DNA of 64,000 nucleotides. Origin: Methylobacterium mesophilicum. Its GTDB lineage: Bacteria; Pseudomonadota; Alphaproteobacteria; Rhizobiales; Beijerinckiaceae. The notes under the pieces were generated by a model. That model was given only the letters and a program-made list of their open reading frames with translations. It did no database searches and was not told where the DNA came from. The stretch lies in the NCBI RefSeq assembly GCF_022179445.1, contig NZ_BPQU01000014.1, positions 36,493 to 100,492 on the forward strand, given 5' to 3'. This document shows, piece by piece, positions 17,834-26,942 of this stretch. Position numbers and translations under genes: made by a program. Every line of letters begins with the position of its first letter. Position 1 is the stretch's first letter.

Positions 17834-18607
17834 ATGGCGGATAGACCTCGGCCTGCATCTGCCGACACGAGAAATTTACGCGATGTGGTATGGGGTTTTG
17901 AAAAGGATTACTATCTTAAGGAATATCCGGATGTTGCTATCGGCGGATTTGATCCCATTGAACATTATTTCGAGATCGGCTGGAAGGAGGGCCGCGATCC
18001 GTCGGACTATTTCAGCACGGCGGGTTATCTTGCGGCGAACCCGGACGTCGCGGCAGCTGAAATCAACCCGCTGCGGCATTTTCTTGACAGTGGTCATGCC
18101 GAGGGCCGGGCTGGATGGCGCAAGCAGCACGCCGAAGAACGGAGCGCGCCTGAGATCATCTGGGGCTTCGATAGAAAGTATTATCTGAGGAATAATCCAG
18201 ATATTGCCATCGGCGGCTTTGATCCCGTTGAACATTATTTCGAGATCGGCTGGAAGGAGGGCCGCGATCCATCCGATTATTTCAGCACGTCGGGCTATCT
18301 TGCGACCAACGCTGATGTAGCCGCAGCTGAAATCAACCCGCTGCGGCATTTTCTCGACAGCGGCCATGCCGAGGGCCGGGCTGGATGGCGCAAGAAGCAG
18401 ATCGAAGAGTGGTGCACGCTAGCCGCGACGGAACTTCACGCCCTTCGCGACCGCATCGGGGCCATTCAGCGCCGCGTGGTAGCCGGCCGCTTTGATGAAG
18501 CCGATCTTGAGCCATTCGACCTCGGAGCGTCAATCCCGCTGACTTCCCGTGCAAAAGGCATCTTCGTTCGCATCGCGGGAATCGCTCACAGTCAATCGTT
18601 AGGCTAA
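17834..18607 (+). CDS. Stand-alone PDV/HY/EGR repeat protein
   Basis: A 257-residue protein with no catalytic domain. I prefer ATG 17834 over 17768 because GGAGAC lies just upstream. Residues ~15-195 are four copies of the locus repeat in two long units (YYLKEYPDVAIGGFDPIEHY + GWKEGRDP; YLAANPDVAAAEINPLRHFL + GHAEGRAGWRKK). The C-terminal ~60 residues are helical (LAATELHALRDRIGAIQRRV). It ends four bases before the three-domain GT4 gene, so the two are probably cotranslated. The same repeat is fused to glycosyltransferases elsewhere in the window, so this could be an unfused adaptor or scaffold for them; that is inference. No signal peptide seen. Confidence 0.8.
   Translation: MADRPRPASADTRNLRDVVWGFEKDYYLKEYPDVAIGGFDPIEHYFEIGWKEGRDPSDYFSTAGYLAANPDVAAAEINPLRHFLDSGHAEGRAGWRKQHAEERSAPEIIWGFDRKYYLRNNPDIAIGGFDPVEHYFEIGWKEGRDPSDYFSTSGYLATNADVAAAEINPLRHFLDSGHAEGRAGWRKKQIEEWCTLAATELHALRDRIGAIQRRVVAGRFDEADLEPFDLGASIPLTSRAKGIFVRIAGIAHSQSLG
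17871..18410 (+). repeat. Two tandem 270-bp units
   Basis: Sequence at 17941 (CGGCGG[A/C]TTTGATCCC) recurs at 18211, and the GGCATTTTCT[T/C]GACAG block near 18075 recurs 270 bases later. The two 90-codon units are nearly identical in DNA, so this in-frame duplication is recent. Confidence 0.9.
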
Positions 18608-18611
18608 CAGA

Positions 18612-21600
18612 ATGCGCATTCTGATTGATCTGCAGGCAGCCCAAACCGAGGCGAGCGGCCGCCGTGGGGTGGGGCGCTATTCTGTTGCGCTAGCCAGAAA
18701 GATGGCGGTAATCGCAGGCAGCACGGAGATTTGGCTTGCCCTCAATGGGCGATACGCCGCGGGGGCGGACCAACTTCGAGCAGAGTTCGAAGATCTCGTT
18801 CCCCCGGAGCGGATCCGGCTGTTCAATGTCCCGGCTCACTCATCGCACGTGCCGGACGGCAATGCCTGGCGGCGGCGAACAGGCGAGCTTCTGCGCGAAT
18901 CATTCTTCGCCGATCTCAAACCGGATTTCGTCCTAGTCGGCAGCCTCTTCGAGGGCCTGCTTGAAGACGCGGTAACCTCCGTCAACAGACTGCCACATCC
19001 ATTTCCCACCGGCGTAACGCTGTATGATCTAATTCCGCTCCTAAATCCGGATGCCTATCTCGATCGTAAATTTGTACGGAACTGGTACTTCGAAAAACTC
19101 GCGTCGCTCAAGCGTGCCGATGTACTCTTCGCGATCTCCGAATCAAGCCGCCGCGAAGCGCTTGATCATCTCTCGCTGGCGCCCAGCAGCGTCGTAAATA
19201 TTTCATGCGCTGTCGACGAAGTCTTTAAAAAGCGCGAGTTCACGCGCGTCGAAGAGGCGTCGCTGAAAAGAAAATACGGCGTCCGCCGGCAATTCGTCAT
19301 GTACACGGGCGGAATCGATTTCCGGAAGAACATCGAAGGCTTACTCGAGGCTTGGGCACTGATCGCCCAACGCTTTCGTCCCAGCCACCAGTTGGCGATC
19401 GTGTGTTCGATCCAGTCGCAGGACCGGGCCCGCCTGGAGGCGTTGGCTTCCGAGTTGGGGCTGCAGGGGGACGACGTAATCTTCACGGGCTATGTTCCCG
19501 AGGACGATCTGGTCAGCCTCTACAACCTTTGCGATGTTTTCGTGTTTCCCTCGCTTCACGAGGGCTTCGGCTTGCCAGCCCTGGAAGCCATGGCATGTGG
19601 GGCACCGACAATCGGGGCAGATAACAGCAGCATTGTGGAGGTGATCGGCTTTCGGGACGCAATGTTCGATGCGCGGAGCCCGAGCAGCATCGCTCGTAAG
19701 ATCGCCGAAGTTCTGGACGATCAGGGGTTTCGCGAGGCCTTGAAGGCCAACGCGGCTCGGCAGGCTCAGGCGTTCTCCTGGCAAACGACTGCCGAGCGCA
19801 CCTTGACTGCGATTCGCCACCAAGTCGCGGAGCGTGCCTCCGGGCGCCCACAGATTTGCAAGCCACTTACGCGGAAGCCTACTCTCGCGTTCGTCTCTCC
19901 GATGCCACCGCTGGAAACGGGGATTGCCGATTATAGCGCCGAGCTACTGCCAGAGCTCGACCGCTTCTATGATATCGAGATCGTGACCGATCAGGCGGAA
20001 CTCTCCGACTCCTTTGCGGAAGCTAACTATCGGCAGACAACAATAGAAGACTTTCGGAAAAACCCCAATCGATTCGACCGAATCTTATACCAGTTCGGAA
20101 ATTCCGATTTCCACACCCACATGTTCGATTTGGTACGTCAGCATCCCGGCGTGGTAGTTCTTCATGATTTTTATTTGAGCGGGGTTCAGGCTTGGCGGGA
20201 GCATCATCATAGGGAACAGCGCCATTTCACGCGGTCGCTGGTTCGGAGCCACGGCTATCGCGCCTTGATCGATCACCTGGAGGGCGAGCCTGACGACGCA
20301 ATCTGGAGGTACCCGGTCAATCACGACGTTTTGGAAGCCGCAATGGGGGTCATCGTCCATTCGGCGTTCAACGATCAGGGAGTGCGCGCCTCCGGCCTAG
20401 AACCCGACGCCGTGGCTTGTATCCCTCATCTGCGCGCTGTTGCGCATCCAAACCGAGCGGCAGCCCGCGAGCGCCTCGGGATTGCTGACGGAGAGAGACT
20501 TCTGTGTACGTTTGGAAGTATCGGGAAACACAAGAACAGCCTTCGGCTGCTCGAAGCCTTCGCAGAGTTTAGCCGAGAAAATCTCGCGAAGACTAAGCTG
20601 GTGTTCGTCGGGCAAGGCGCTTCCGGTTCCTATGGGGCGGGGTTCGACCGGGCTCTCGCTCTTAGCTGCCTGGCCGAGAAGGTTGAAGTTACCGGTTACG
20701 TCGATAAGCTGACCTATCAAACCTACCTTGCTGCAGCAGACACAGCGATCCAGCTTCGGGCCTTCACGCGGGGCGAGACATCCGGAGCAGTTCTCGACTG
20801 CTTGGCGCACGGGATCCCGACGATCGTCAACGCGCACGGACCTATGGCCGAGATCGGTGAGGATGCAGTCGTGAAGCTGTCTGAGGACCCAAGCGTCTCG
20901 GAAATTACGGGCGCCTTGCGTGCGTTGCTCACTCAAGAAGTGGAGCGCAAGAGGCTATCTCGTGGCGCGATCACATTGATCCGAGACACGCATTCGCCTC
21001 GGCGCGTCGGAGAGCTCTACTGGCAAGCCATTGAGACATTCAGCTCGGCCGGAACCGTGGCGCGATGCCATCAGATGATGTCGATGGCTGTGCAAGACAG
21101 GAACTTTGCTCAGGCAACGGCAGCCGATATAGCTAATGTTAGCAAATGTATCGACTTAAACCTGCCTCTGCGCAGAGCAGGTGCACTGTACATCGATGTA
21201 TCGGAGCTTGTGGTCCGTGATTGGCATTCAGGCATCCAGCGCGTCGTAAAAGGCATCTTGCCTGAGCTACTGCAAAATCCCCCGCTGGGCCTTCGCGTCG
21301 AACCGGTCTATGCACACTGTGATGCAAATGGTGCGGTCTATCGCTCTGCTCGAAGGTTTACTTCGCGTTTCCTCGGCCTTGCTGACGACCAATGGGAAGA
21401 CGAGGTGATCGAACCTGTGAACGGCGATATTTTCATCGGGCTCGACCTCGCGCCGATACTTGTTCCGAAGATGTTTGACGAAGGTGTCTATATGACTTGG
21501 CGCGCCCGCGGCGTGCGCATCCATTTCGTCGTCTACGACCTGATTCCCGTCCTGCGGCCGGAATTTTTCGCGCCTGGCGCTGCCGATGACTTTTCCCGGT

Positions 21601-22391
21601 GGCTCAAGGCGATCGCGCAGGTATCGGACAGCATCGCTTGCATTTCGCGTGCGGTGTCAAACGAATTCAAAAACTATCTATTAGCTTCCTCGGCGGAATA
21701 TCGCGAAGGATTGAAAATTGATTGGTTTCACCTCGGCAACGAGGTCCGTGACCCTGACGTGGCATCTATGGACTCGCACGTTTCGACGCCGACGCGGCCT
21801 GACCTGGCGGGCAAATCCTATGTCCTGATGGTTGGGACGTTGGAGCCCCGCAAGGGACATATGCAGATTATCGATGCTTTCGAGGCTCTCTGGAACCAGG
21901 GAAGCAACATCTGCCTCGTGATGGTAGGCCGGCAGGGCTGGCTTGTCGATGAGCTCGTTGCGAAGATCGACGCTCATCCGTTCTTAGGCAAGTGCTTGTT
22001 CTGGTACTCGGACGCTGATGATGTCGCGCTTGAGAGCTTCTATAACCAATCCGCCGGCCTGATCGCAGCATCGTATGCCGAAGGCTACGGGCTTCCGCTT
22101 ATCGAGGCCGCCAAACGAGGAGTTCCGATCTTCGCGCGTGACATCGCGGTTTTCCGTGAAGTGGCGGGCGTGCACGCAGCCTATTTCGATGAGTCTGGGA
22201 GCACTCTTGTTGAGGACCTCAGGGTTTGGCTTGAAGAGCTGAGTGCCAACAACGCGCCATCTCCGGTCGGTATCTCGATATTGACATGGGCTCAAAGTTC
22301 CGAGCAACTGCTGAAGACAGTTTTTGGATGCAGATTAGACAATTCGCATACAACTATGAACGAAGCTTCGGCTTATAGAGCCGAATCGTAG
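18612..22391 (+). CDS. Triple GT4 glycosyltransferase
   Basis: A 1259-residue protein made of three GT-B (GT4-type) domains. Domain 1 (~1-410): RRGVGRYSVALARKM, GVTLYDLIPLLNPDAYLD, YTGGIDFRKNIEGLLEAW and the donor-site FPSLHEGFGLPALEAMACG. Domain 2 (~420-815): FVSPMPPLETGIADYSAELL, VVLHDFYLSG, FGSIGKHKNSLRLLEAFAEF and RGETSGAVLDCLAHGIP. Domain 3 (~850-1240): DWHSGIQRVVKGIL, VVYDLIPVLRPEFF, VGTLEPRKGHMQIIDAFEAL and ASYAEGYGLPLIEAA. Similar multi-domain GT4 proteins (E. coli O9a WbdA, the A-band WbpX/Y/Z set) polymerise mannans and D-rhamnans from GDP sugars; with gmd-rmd-manC upstream a D-rhamnan polymerase is a reasonable inference. Domain calls are firm. Confidence 0.9.
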   Translation: MRILIDLQAAQTEASGRRGVGRYSVALARKMAVIAGSTEIWLALNGRYAAGADQLRAEFEDLVPPERIRLFNVPAHSSHVPDGNAWRRRTGELLRESFFADLKPDFVLVGSLFEGLLEDAVTSVNRLPHPFPTGVTLYDLIPLLNPDAYLDRKFVRNWYFEKLASLKRADVLFAISESSRREALDHLSLAPSSVVNISCAVDEVFKKREFTRVEEASLKRKYGVRRQFVMYTGGIDFRKNIEGLLEAWALIAQRFRPSHQLAIVCSIQSQDRARLEALASELGLQGDDVIFTGYVPEDDLVSLYNLCDVFVFPSLHEGFGLPALEAMACGAPTIGADNSSIVEVIGFRDAMFDARSPSSIARKIAEVLDDQGFREALKANAARQAQAFSWQTTAERTLTAIRHQVAERASGRPQICKPLTRKPTLAFVSPMPPLETGIADYSAELLPELDRFYDIEIVTDQAELSDSFAEANYRQTTIEDFRKNPNRFDRILYQFGNSDFHTHMFDLVRQHPGVVVLHDFYLSGVQAWREHHHREQRHFTRSLVRSHGYRALIDHLEGEPDDAIWRYPVNHDVLEAAMGVIVHSAFNDQGVRASGLEPDAVACIPHLRAVAHPNRAAARERLGIADGERLLCTFGSIGKHKNSLRLLEAFAEFSRENLAKTKLVFVGQGASGSYGAGFDRALALSCLAEKVEVTGYVDKLTYQTYLAAADTAIQLRAFTRGETSGAVLDCLAHGIPTIVNAHGPMAEIGEDAVVKLSEDPSVSEITGALRALLTQEVERKRLSRGAITLIRDTHSPRRVGELYWQAIETFSSAGTVARCHQMMSMAVQDRNFAQATAADIANVSKCIDLNLPLRRAGALYIDVSELVVRDWHSGIQRVVKGILPELLQNPPLGLRVEPVYAHCDANGAVYRSARRFTSRFLGLADDQWEDEVIEPVNGDIFIGLDLAPILVPKMFDEGVYMTWRARGVRIHFVVYDLIPVLRPEFFAPGAADDFSRWLKAIAQVSDSIACISRAVSNEFKNYLLASSAEYREGLKIDWFHLGNEVRDPDVASMDSHVSTPTRPDLAGKSYVLMVGTLEPRKGHMQIIDAFEALWNQGSNICLVMVGRQGWLVDELVAKIDAHPFLGKCLFWYSDADDVALESFYNQSAGLIAASYAEGYGLPLIEAAKRGVPIFARDIAVFREVAGVHAAYFDESGSTLVEDLRVWLEELSANNAPSPVGISILTWAQSSEQLLKTVFGCRLDNSHTTMNEASAYRAES

Positions 22392-22704
22392 GGGCCTTCT
22401 CTCGAGGGCCAAGAGATAGTTGTCGTCCTGGCCGAGGATGAGGCCGGCGAGGCCGTGTCGGATTGCAGCCGGCGCGCGGGTGGGAGGCTCTAGTCATCAC
22501 GGCTGTGGGCGATTACTCCGCGCTCAGACCGGGCATGGTCTCAGCCGAACGATTGCGGGCTACTCGGTAACACCAGCGCTCAAAACGGTGTTCTGAAGAC
22601 ACTGTTTACCGACCGCCGCTCACTGCTCGTCCGAGCGTCAGAACAGGGCGCCATCGCTGCTTTCGAGTCGCGAGGTACTTACCCACGGCCACGACGGCGG
22701 CGTT
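22392..22704. other. Intergenic stretch between the GT4 gene and IS66 debris
   Basis: About 310 bases. I see no coding frame with recognisable content. It probably holds the edge of the outer IS66-like element, but I could not place an inverted end. Confidence 0.35.
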
Positions 22705-24930
22705 TTAGGCGCTGACGTTTGTGAAGATGGTGGCGAACGGGCTGGTACCGCCCAGGCGGGCAGTATCGACGACGGTGTGGATGGCGGCCTCGCCCTCAGC
22801 GGCCCACATCGCGCGGTAGCCGTTGGTGACTTTCTGCTGCACGGCGGCCGGATGCAGCAGCCGTTCTGAACCGTTGTTGGTCGGCGCGACCTGGCCAGGA
22901 TAGACGAGGAACACCAGGAGCTGATCGCGCGCGCGGCTGATCTTGGCCTGTAGGTCGCGGGTCAGATCACGGCGGCTCGACGTGGCCAGGGTAAGCATCC
23001 GGCCTCGGCCGCATGGCTGTGATCGAGATAGGTAGGACGCGTCAGGCGGGATTGGCGATGGGCTGATCACCGGTTGGTTGTTGCCAGTTCCAGTGCAGCA
23101 GGGTATCGAGGTCGCGGGCGGGGTGGTCGTTGATGCGCGCGAGCACATCGGCAGCCAAGCCTGCGGATCGGCGCCATTGAGGCAGGCGGTCTGGATCAGC
23201 GTGTACATCACCGCGGCGCGCTCGCCGCCGCGCACCGACCCGGCAAACAGCCACGCTTTCCTTCCCAGCGCGGTGCCGCGCAGGGCCCGTTCCGCGGTGT
23301 TGTTGGTCAGGCAGATCCGCCCGTCGGGGACGACGTGCTCGAAGGCCGGCCAGCGCTTGAGCATGTAATCCGTCGCTTTGGCTACGTCGGCATGGCGCAA
23401 GAGCCTGGCCCGCTCGGCCCGCATCCAGGCCTCCAGCTCGGTTACGCGCGGGTCGAGGCGCTCGCACCGGACCATGAGATGGGCGGCAGCGTCGAGGTCA
23501 TTGATCTCCCGCTCGACGGCAAAGATCGCGTCGATGCGCTGGGCTGGTACCAGTGCGAGCGCGGCCAGCGCCGGCAACCAGCTACGCGCCCTGGCGGCGG
23601 CGTCGGCGAGCACAAAGAATCTGCTGAGCGCATGTGCCCAGCACGCCGCCTCGACGAGCGGTCCGGGACGGCGCGCGGTGTCGTAGAGCCGGTTGAACGC
23701 GGCGAAGGCGTCGGCCTGCAGCACGCCCGAGAAGCCATCGAGATGGCGCTCGGGATGCTCGCCCATGCGATCGGGCGAGAACTGGAACAGCGCCGCCGGC
23801 GGGTCGCGGCTGCCGAATAGCAGGTCATCGCGCACGTACACCCACGCTCCCCGGTCAGCACGTCGAGGACGCGGGCGAGCGCTGCGGAATCCACGCCGGC
23901 ATCAACGACGACGCGCTGGCCTTTGCCCAGCACGATCACCATCCGACCCGAAGCGGTCGACATCGGCGTGCAGCCGCCGCGTTCCGATGTGGCCTCCGGC
24001 TCGGGCACAACCACTCCCGGCACGAAGGCCGGCTCTTCCGCCGCCACCGACCGGCTCGCCGCGAAGGCGCGCCGCCAGATCAGGAGCAGCGAGCGCGAGA
24101 TCCCGTGCCGGAACGCTGTGGCCGACACCAGACGCGGCCCCTGCAGGCTCTCAAGTACGATGCGGAGCTTATCGTCTCCGACCAGCGCCGACTACGACTG
24201 GTCTGAACGATCTAAAGGCGCCGAACGCGCCGCGCACTGTACGTATGGCGGTCCATACGCACTTTTCTCAACGGCTAGCGACACACCCCACAAGGCGGCC
24301 CTCGGCGTAGGGATACGCAGGCGACGACCTCAGCCCGGCGCAGGGCTGCGATGGTGGCGTCACGCCCAGAATGGAAGCAGCTTTGCGCGGCGGAGCAGGT
24401 CAACGGCCCGCCCTGGCTAAATGTCGGGCCAAACAAGTTGGTGAGCGCCGCCTGCAGCCGTTCGTAGGACAGCGCCTGAAAAATCTCGAGGTACGTCGCT
24501 ACCGCATGCAGCCCAGGACCGAACGGGGTGCCGCGCGCCACCTCGAGCACTGGCGCGATCATGCGCGTCCCGCAGGTCGGACAACAAATGGCGAGGCGCT
24601 GGGGCTGCGTCACGATCAGCGCCACAGCGGGCAACTCGATCTGCTCGGAGACGCCAAAGATCTATGCCGAATGTGGGACGTGTAGGCGGCCACCGCAGCA
24701 TACGCACGTCTTGGACGATGCTCGATGAGGGTATCCGGATCGTCGCACATCACCCGGCTGTGACCCTCGTGACTGGGCTTGGCGCCGCCGGGCTTGGACT
24801 GCGCGCGCTGCTCCTTGCGATCGGTTGCGGGCGGCTTGGTTGACGTGCGCGACATCTTCTCTGGCCGCAACATCAGCTCGATCAGCTCCTCGCGGCTCAA
24901 CCGTTCCGGTTCGCTGCGGCCCAGCTCACG
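22705..24930 (-). pseudogene. IS66-like transposase (outer), split by another IS66 copy
   Basis: The N-terminal part, 24930 to about 24290, reads ERLSREELIELMLRPEK, then CPTCGTRMIAPVLEVARG, YLEIFQALSYERLQAALTNL and ALRRAEVVA, with stops and shifts between. The C-terminal part resumes at ~23035-22705: RRDLTRDLQAKISRARDQLL, VFLVYPGQVAPTNNGSERLL, QKVTNGYRAMWAAEGEAAI and SPFATIFTNVSA. These are the two ends of one TnpC-type enzyme of an IS66 subgroup with a Zn-finger and TNN.SER motif. About 1.2 kb of a different IS66 element sits between them. Dead. Confidence 0.75.
23042..24190 (-). pseudogene. IS66 remnant (inner): TnpA joined to truncated TnpC
   Basis: The start is a TnpA protein: VGDDKLRIVLESLQGPRLVS, ATAFRHGISRSLLLIWRRAF and GKGQRVVVDAGVDSAALARV. 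It runs directly into the middle of TnpC (MYVRDDLLFGSRDPPAALFQ, HLDGFSGVLQADAFAAFNRL, VPDGRICLTNNTAERALRGT, RKAWLFAGSVRGGERAAVMY), so TnpB and the TnpC N-terminus are deleted. The last ~40 residues (DVLARINDHPARDLDTLLHW NWQ) are in another frame, so there is also a frameshift. It interrupts the outer IS66-like gene. Confidence 0.8.
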
Positions 24931-25340
24931 AGAGAGTCAGCGAAATCCGACCCGCGCAAGGGCCTGGGTAATTACGATGCGGGCAGCTGGCGTGATTTAC
25001 AAAACTGCAAACGCGGTAAAAGTTTGGTTCAATTCGAGTTTTAAAGCAACGACCCGTCGGGGCTGCTCTTGCTGATCTGTATCAGTTATGAGTCAGGCGA
25101 TCACAGCTGCGGCGATGCGCTCACGTAAGCCCACGGACAACGGCGACGGTAATGACCTCATCCTCGCCTACAAACACCGCAGCCACCAATTTTTCGCAAG
25201 GGCAGTAAAACTAATCTTTGGGCGCTTAATCTCCTTGGTGCGAGGGTTCGGACGGGCGGTCTCATCACCCTGGATCACTCAGGCGCTTACGGGGGGCGAC
25301 TTAATCAGACGTGAACCGATAGTTCACAACCGGCAGTATT
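24931..25340. other. Intergenic stretch, possible IS66 end, no gene
   Basis: About 400 bases. At 25272-25291 the minus strand reads GTAAGCGCCTGAGTGATCCA, starting with the GTAAGCG typical of IS66 ends, so the outer element may end here. An open frame at 25088-25351 (+) has no recognisable content. Confidence 0.4.
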
Positions 25341-26084
25341 TTAGATTCTAAAGTACAGAGAATGGTCGAAGCCATTCAAAATTTTGCCTGCATCAATAAT
25401 TTTTAGGTTGCAATAAAATTCCTCAATGTTTTCCAAGGAATTAGGAATCGCGGCAAATTCTGAGACTATATCAAGATATCTATCTTCAAGAACGGATGAT
25501 GTAGGATCTAGATTGGTAACACAAACTAGTCCAGTTGGAGCAGCGTTAGTGCAAATGACGTTGAGGTCCGGCCGGTATTTATGTAAAATTGGAACGATTT
25601 TCCATACGTCCCCAGTCCAGGCCCCGCGGAATGACGTACTTTCGCTCGCAATCACAGCTTCTTTTTCGTCTCGCAATGTCATTTCAGCTGAAAGCGGAAG
25701 ACAATCATGCATCGCAATCAAACCTTCCGGTCGTGACAAAGCCTCGGTATTGTAGAAATCTCTCAGTAAAAATTCAAACAGATGAAGACCGTCTAGAAAA
25801 GCGAGATCTATTTTTCTCATCAGATTGCATGTTGTGTAATCAGACTGAAAAAACGAGTCGCTCGTGCCGCAATGCATATAGACAGTATCTTTGCCATTTG
25901 TAATATTGGAATTGATTCTGAATGCAGGATCGACAGCGATGGCATGACTCGCGCGTATTCCTGAGAAGTGTTTGCCCTCCTGCACCCCGATTTCCAGATA
26001 CGTGCTGCTCTCCCTCATTTTGCTCAAACTGGACATGAACTCTCTGTAGCCGAGCCCGTCATGAGATGTTGGGATGAGAGTCAT
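25341..26084 (-). CDS. SAM-dependent methyltransferase (class I, Methyltransf_24-like)
   Basis: A 247-residue protein with AAGGGGC just upstream of its ATG. The SAM-binding glycine motif is at ~28 (STYLEIGVQEGKHF), followed by an acidic strand (AIAVDPAFRI) and IDLAFLDGLHLFEFLLRDFY then GLIAMHDCLPLSAEM, the arrangement of family 24 methyltransferases found in glycan and cell-envelope loci. It would methylate a small molecule or sugar; the substrate is unknown. It is AT-rich relative to the GC-rich biosynthesis genes and is isolated between IS remnants. It reads as complete. Confidence 0.75.
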   Translation of the reverse strand: MTLIPTSHDGLGYREFMSSLSKMRESSTYLEIGVQEGKHFSGIRASHAIAVDPAFRINSNITNGKDTVYMHCGTSDSFFQSDYTTCNLMRKIDLAFLDGLHLFEFLLRDFYNTEALSRPEGLIAMHDCLPLSAEMTLRDEKEAVIASESTSFRGAWTGDVWKIVPILHKYRPDLNVICTNAAPTGLVCVTNLDPTSSVLEDRYLDIVSEFAAIPNSLENIEEFYCNLKIIDAGKILNGFDHSLYFRI

Positions 26085-26167
26085 TGTGCTGCCCCTTTTT
26101 GCATGAAGATTTGAGACTGCTTAAATTTCGTCCGACCGGATCCATCAAGCTCGCGTCTTTGTGAGAG

Positions 26168-26307
26168 CTGGAGCTGCTTGAGCGGCTCGACTTCGAGCGC
26201 ACCGCCGTGCTGATCGCGCGCAACCTGGCTGTCGCTATGCACGCCATGTTGACGTCCGGCCAATCCTACCGCGCGGAGGCTACCATCGCCCGACCTCGGA
26301 ATATTTA
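26168..26307 (+). pseudogene. IS110-type transposase, C-terminal scrap
   Basis: The plus strand reads ELLERLDFERTAVLIARNLA then VAMHAMLTSGQSYRAEA before a stop. The (A/V)..ARKLAV..HAML..G..Y pattern is the usual C-terminus of IS110-family transposases. Nothing upstream fits, so this is a short leftover. Confidence 0.45.
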
Positions 26308-26366
26308 AGCTTGTCGCGCGTTCAAGCGTCGAGGCCTCCTTGCCAGGACTAGGCCAACTATTTCGC

Positions 26367-26925
26367 CTAGGCTGTTGCATCTTTAGAGCCCGGCCGGTCT
26401 ATCGAGCGCGCTTCCCACAACGGAAGGTTCTCCAGCGATACCCCATCATGCGGCGGCATAAGCGCCGCGAAGCCGACCGTGTTCCCCGCAAACGACACCC
26501 CAACGGCCCCAGAAGGATTTGCTTTATGCGAGGCGATTAGGCTGCAGGCTGTATCCGGATCGATCGCGGCTAAATGCACTTTGCGGCCAATCCTCAACTT
26601 GGTTTTTTGCCATCCTTCGAGAGCAACTGACAACTTCCTTAGAAAGAATGTACCGACTCGTTGCTAGCGCTCTGCCTCACTCGTCCGGGGATCGGGCGGT
26701 GCCAAAAGTTGCTCGAGTAATGAAACGTGCGGCGCCAAAGTACCTTAGCACAATCCACTTCTCAACGCGAACTCCCGTCTGGATCATCCTCTCTGCCGTC
26801 GCGCCCGTCTGCGGAAACCCCTCTGACCGCATATCATTCCACCGCGCTAGACCGGCCGTTTCTCCAGAAACACAACGATATATCTTTCCTGACTTCGTGT
26901 CCTGGGCGGAGACGTGCCGGAACAT
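26367..26925 (-). pseudogene. Unrecognised coding remnant, probably frameshifted
   Basis: Two minus-strand frames look like real protein. The first (26925-26677) contains YRCVSGETAGLARWNDMRSE and WIVLRYFGAARFITRATFG; the second (to 26367) contains GTFFLRKLSVALEGWQKTKL, VHLAAIDPDTACSLIASHKA and AVGVSFAGNTVGFAALMPPH. They could be one gene with a frameshift near 26690. I recognise no family. It lies just downstream of the GT90 gene on the same strand. Low confidence that it is or was a gene. Confidence 0.3.
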
Positions 26926-26942
26926 TAATTGTTGTTATCCGT

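Noticed and set aside
24240..24257. CGTATGG-CGGT-CCATACG hairpin
   Set aside because: Seven-base stem without a T-run, inside IS66 debris near an inner-element border; not a convincing terminator or IS end.
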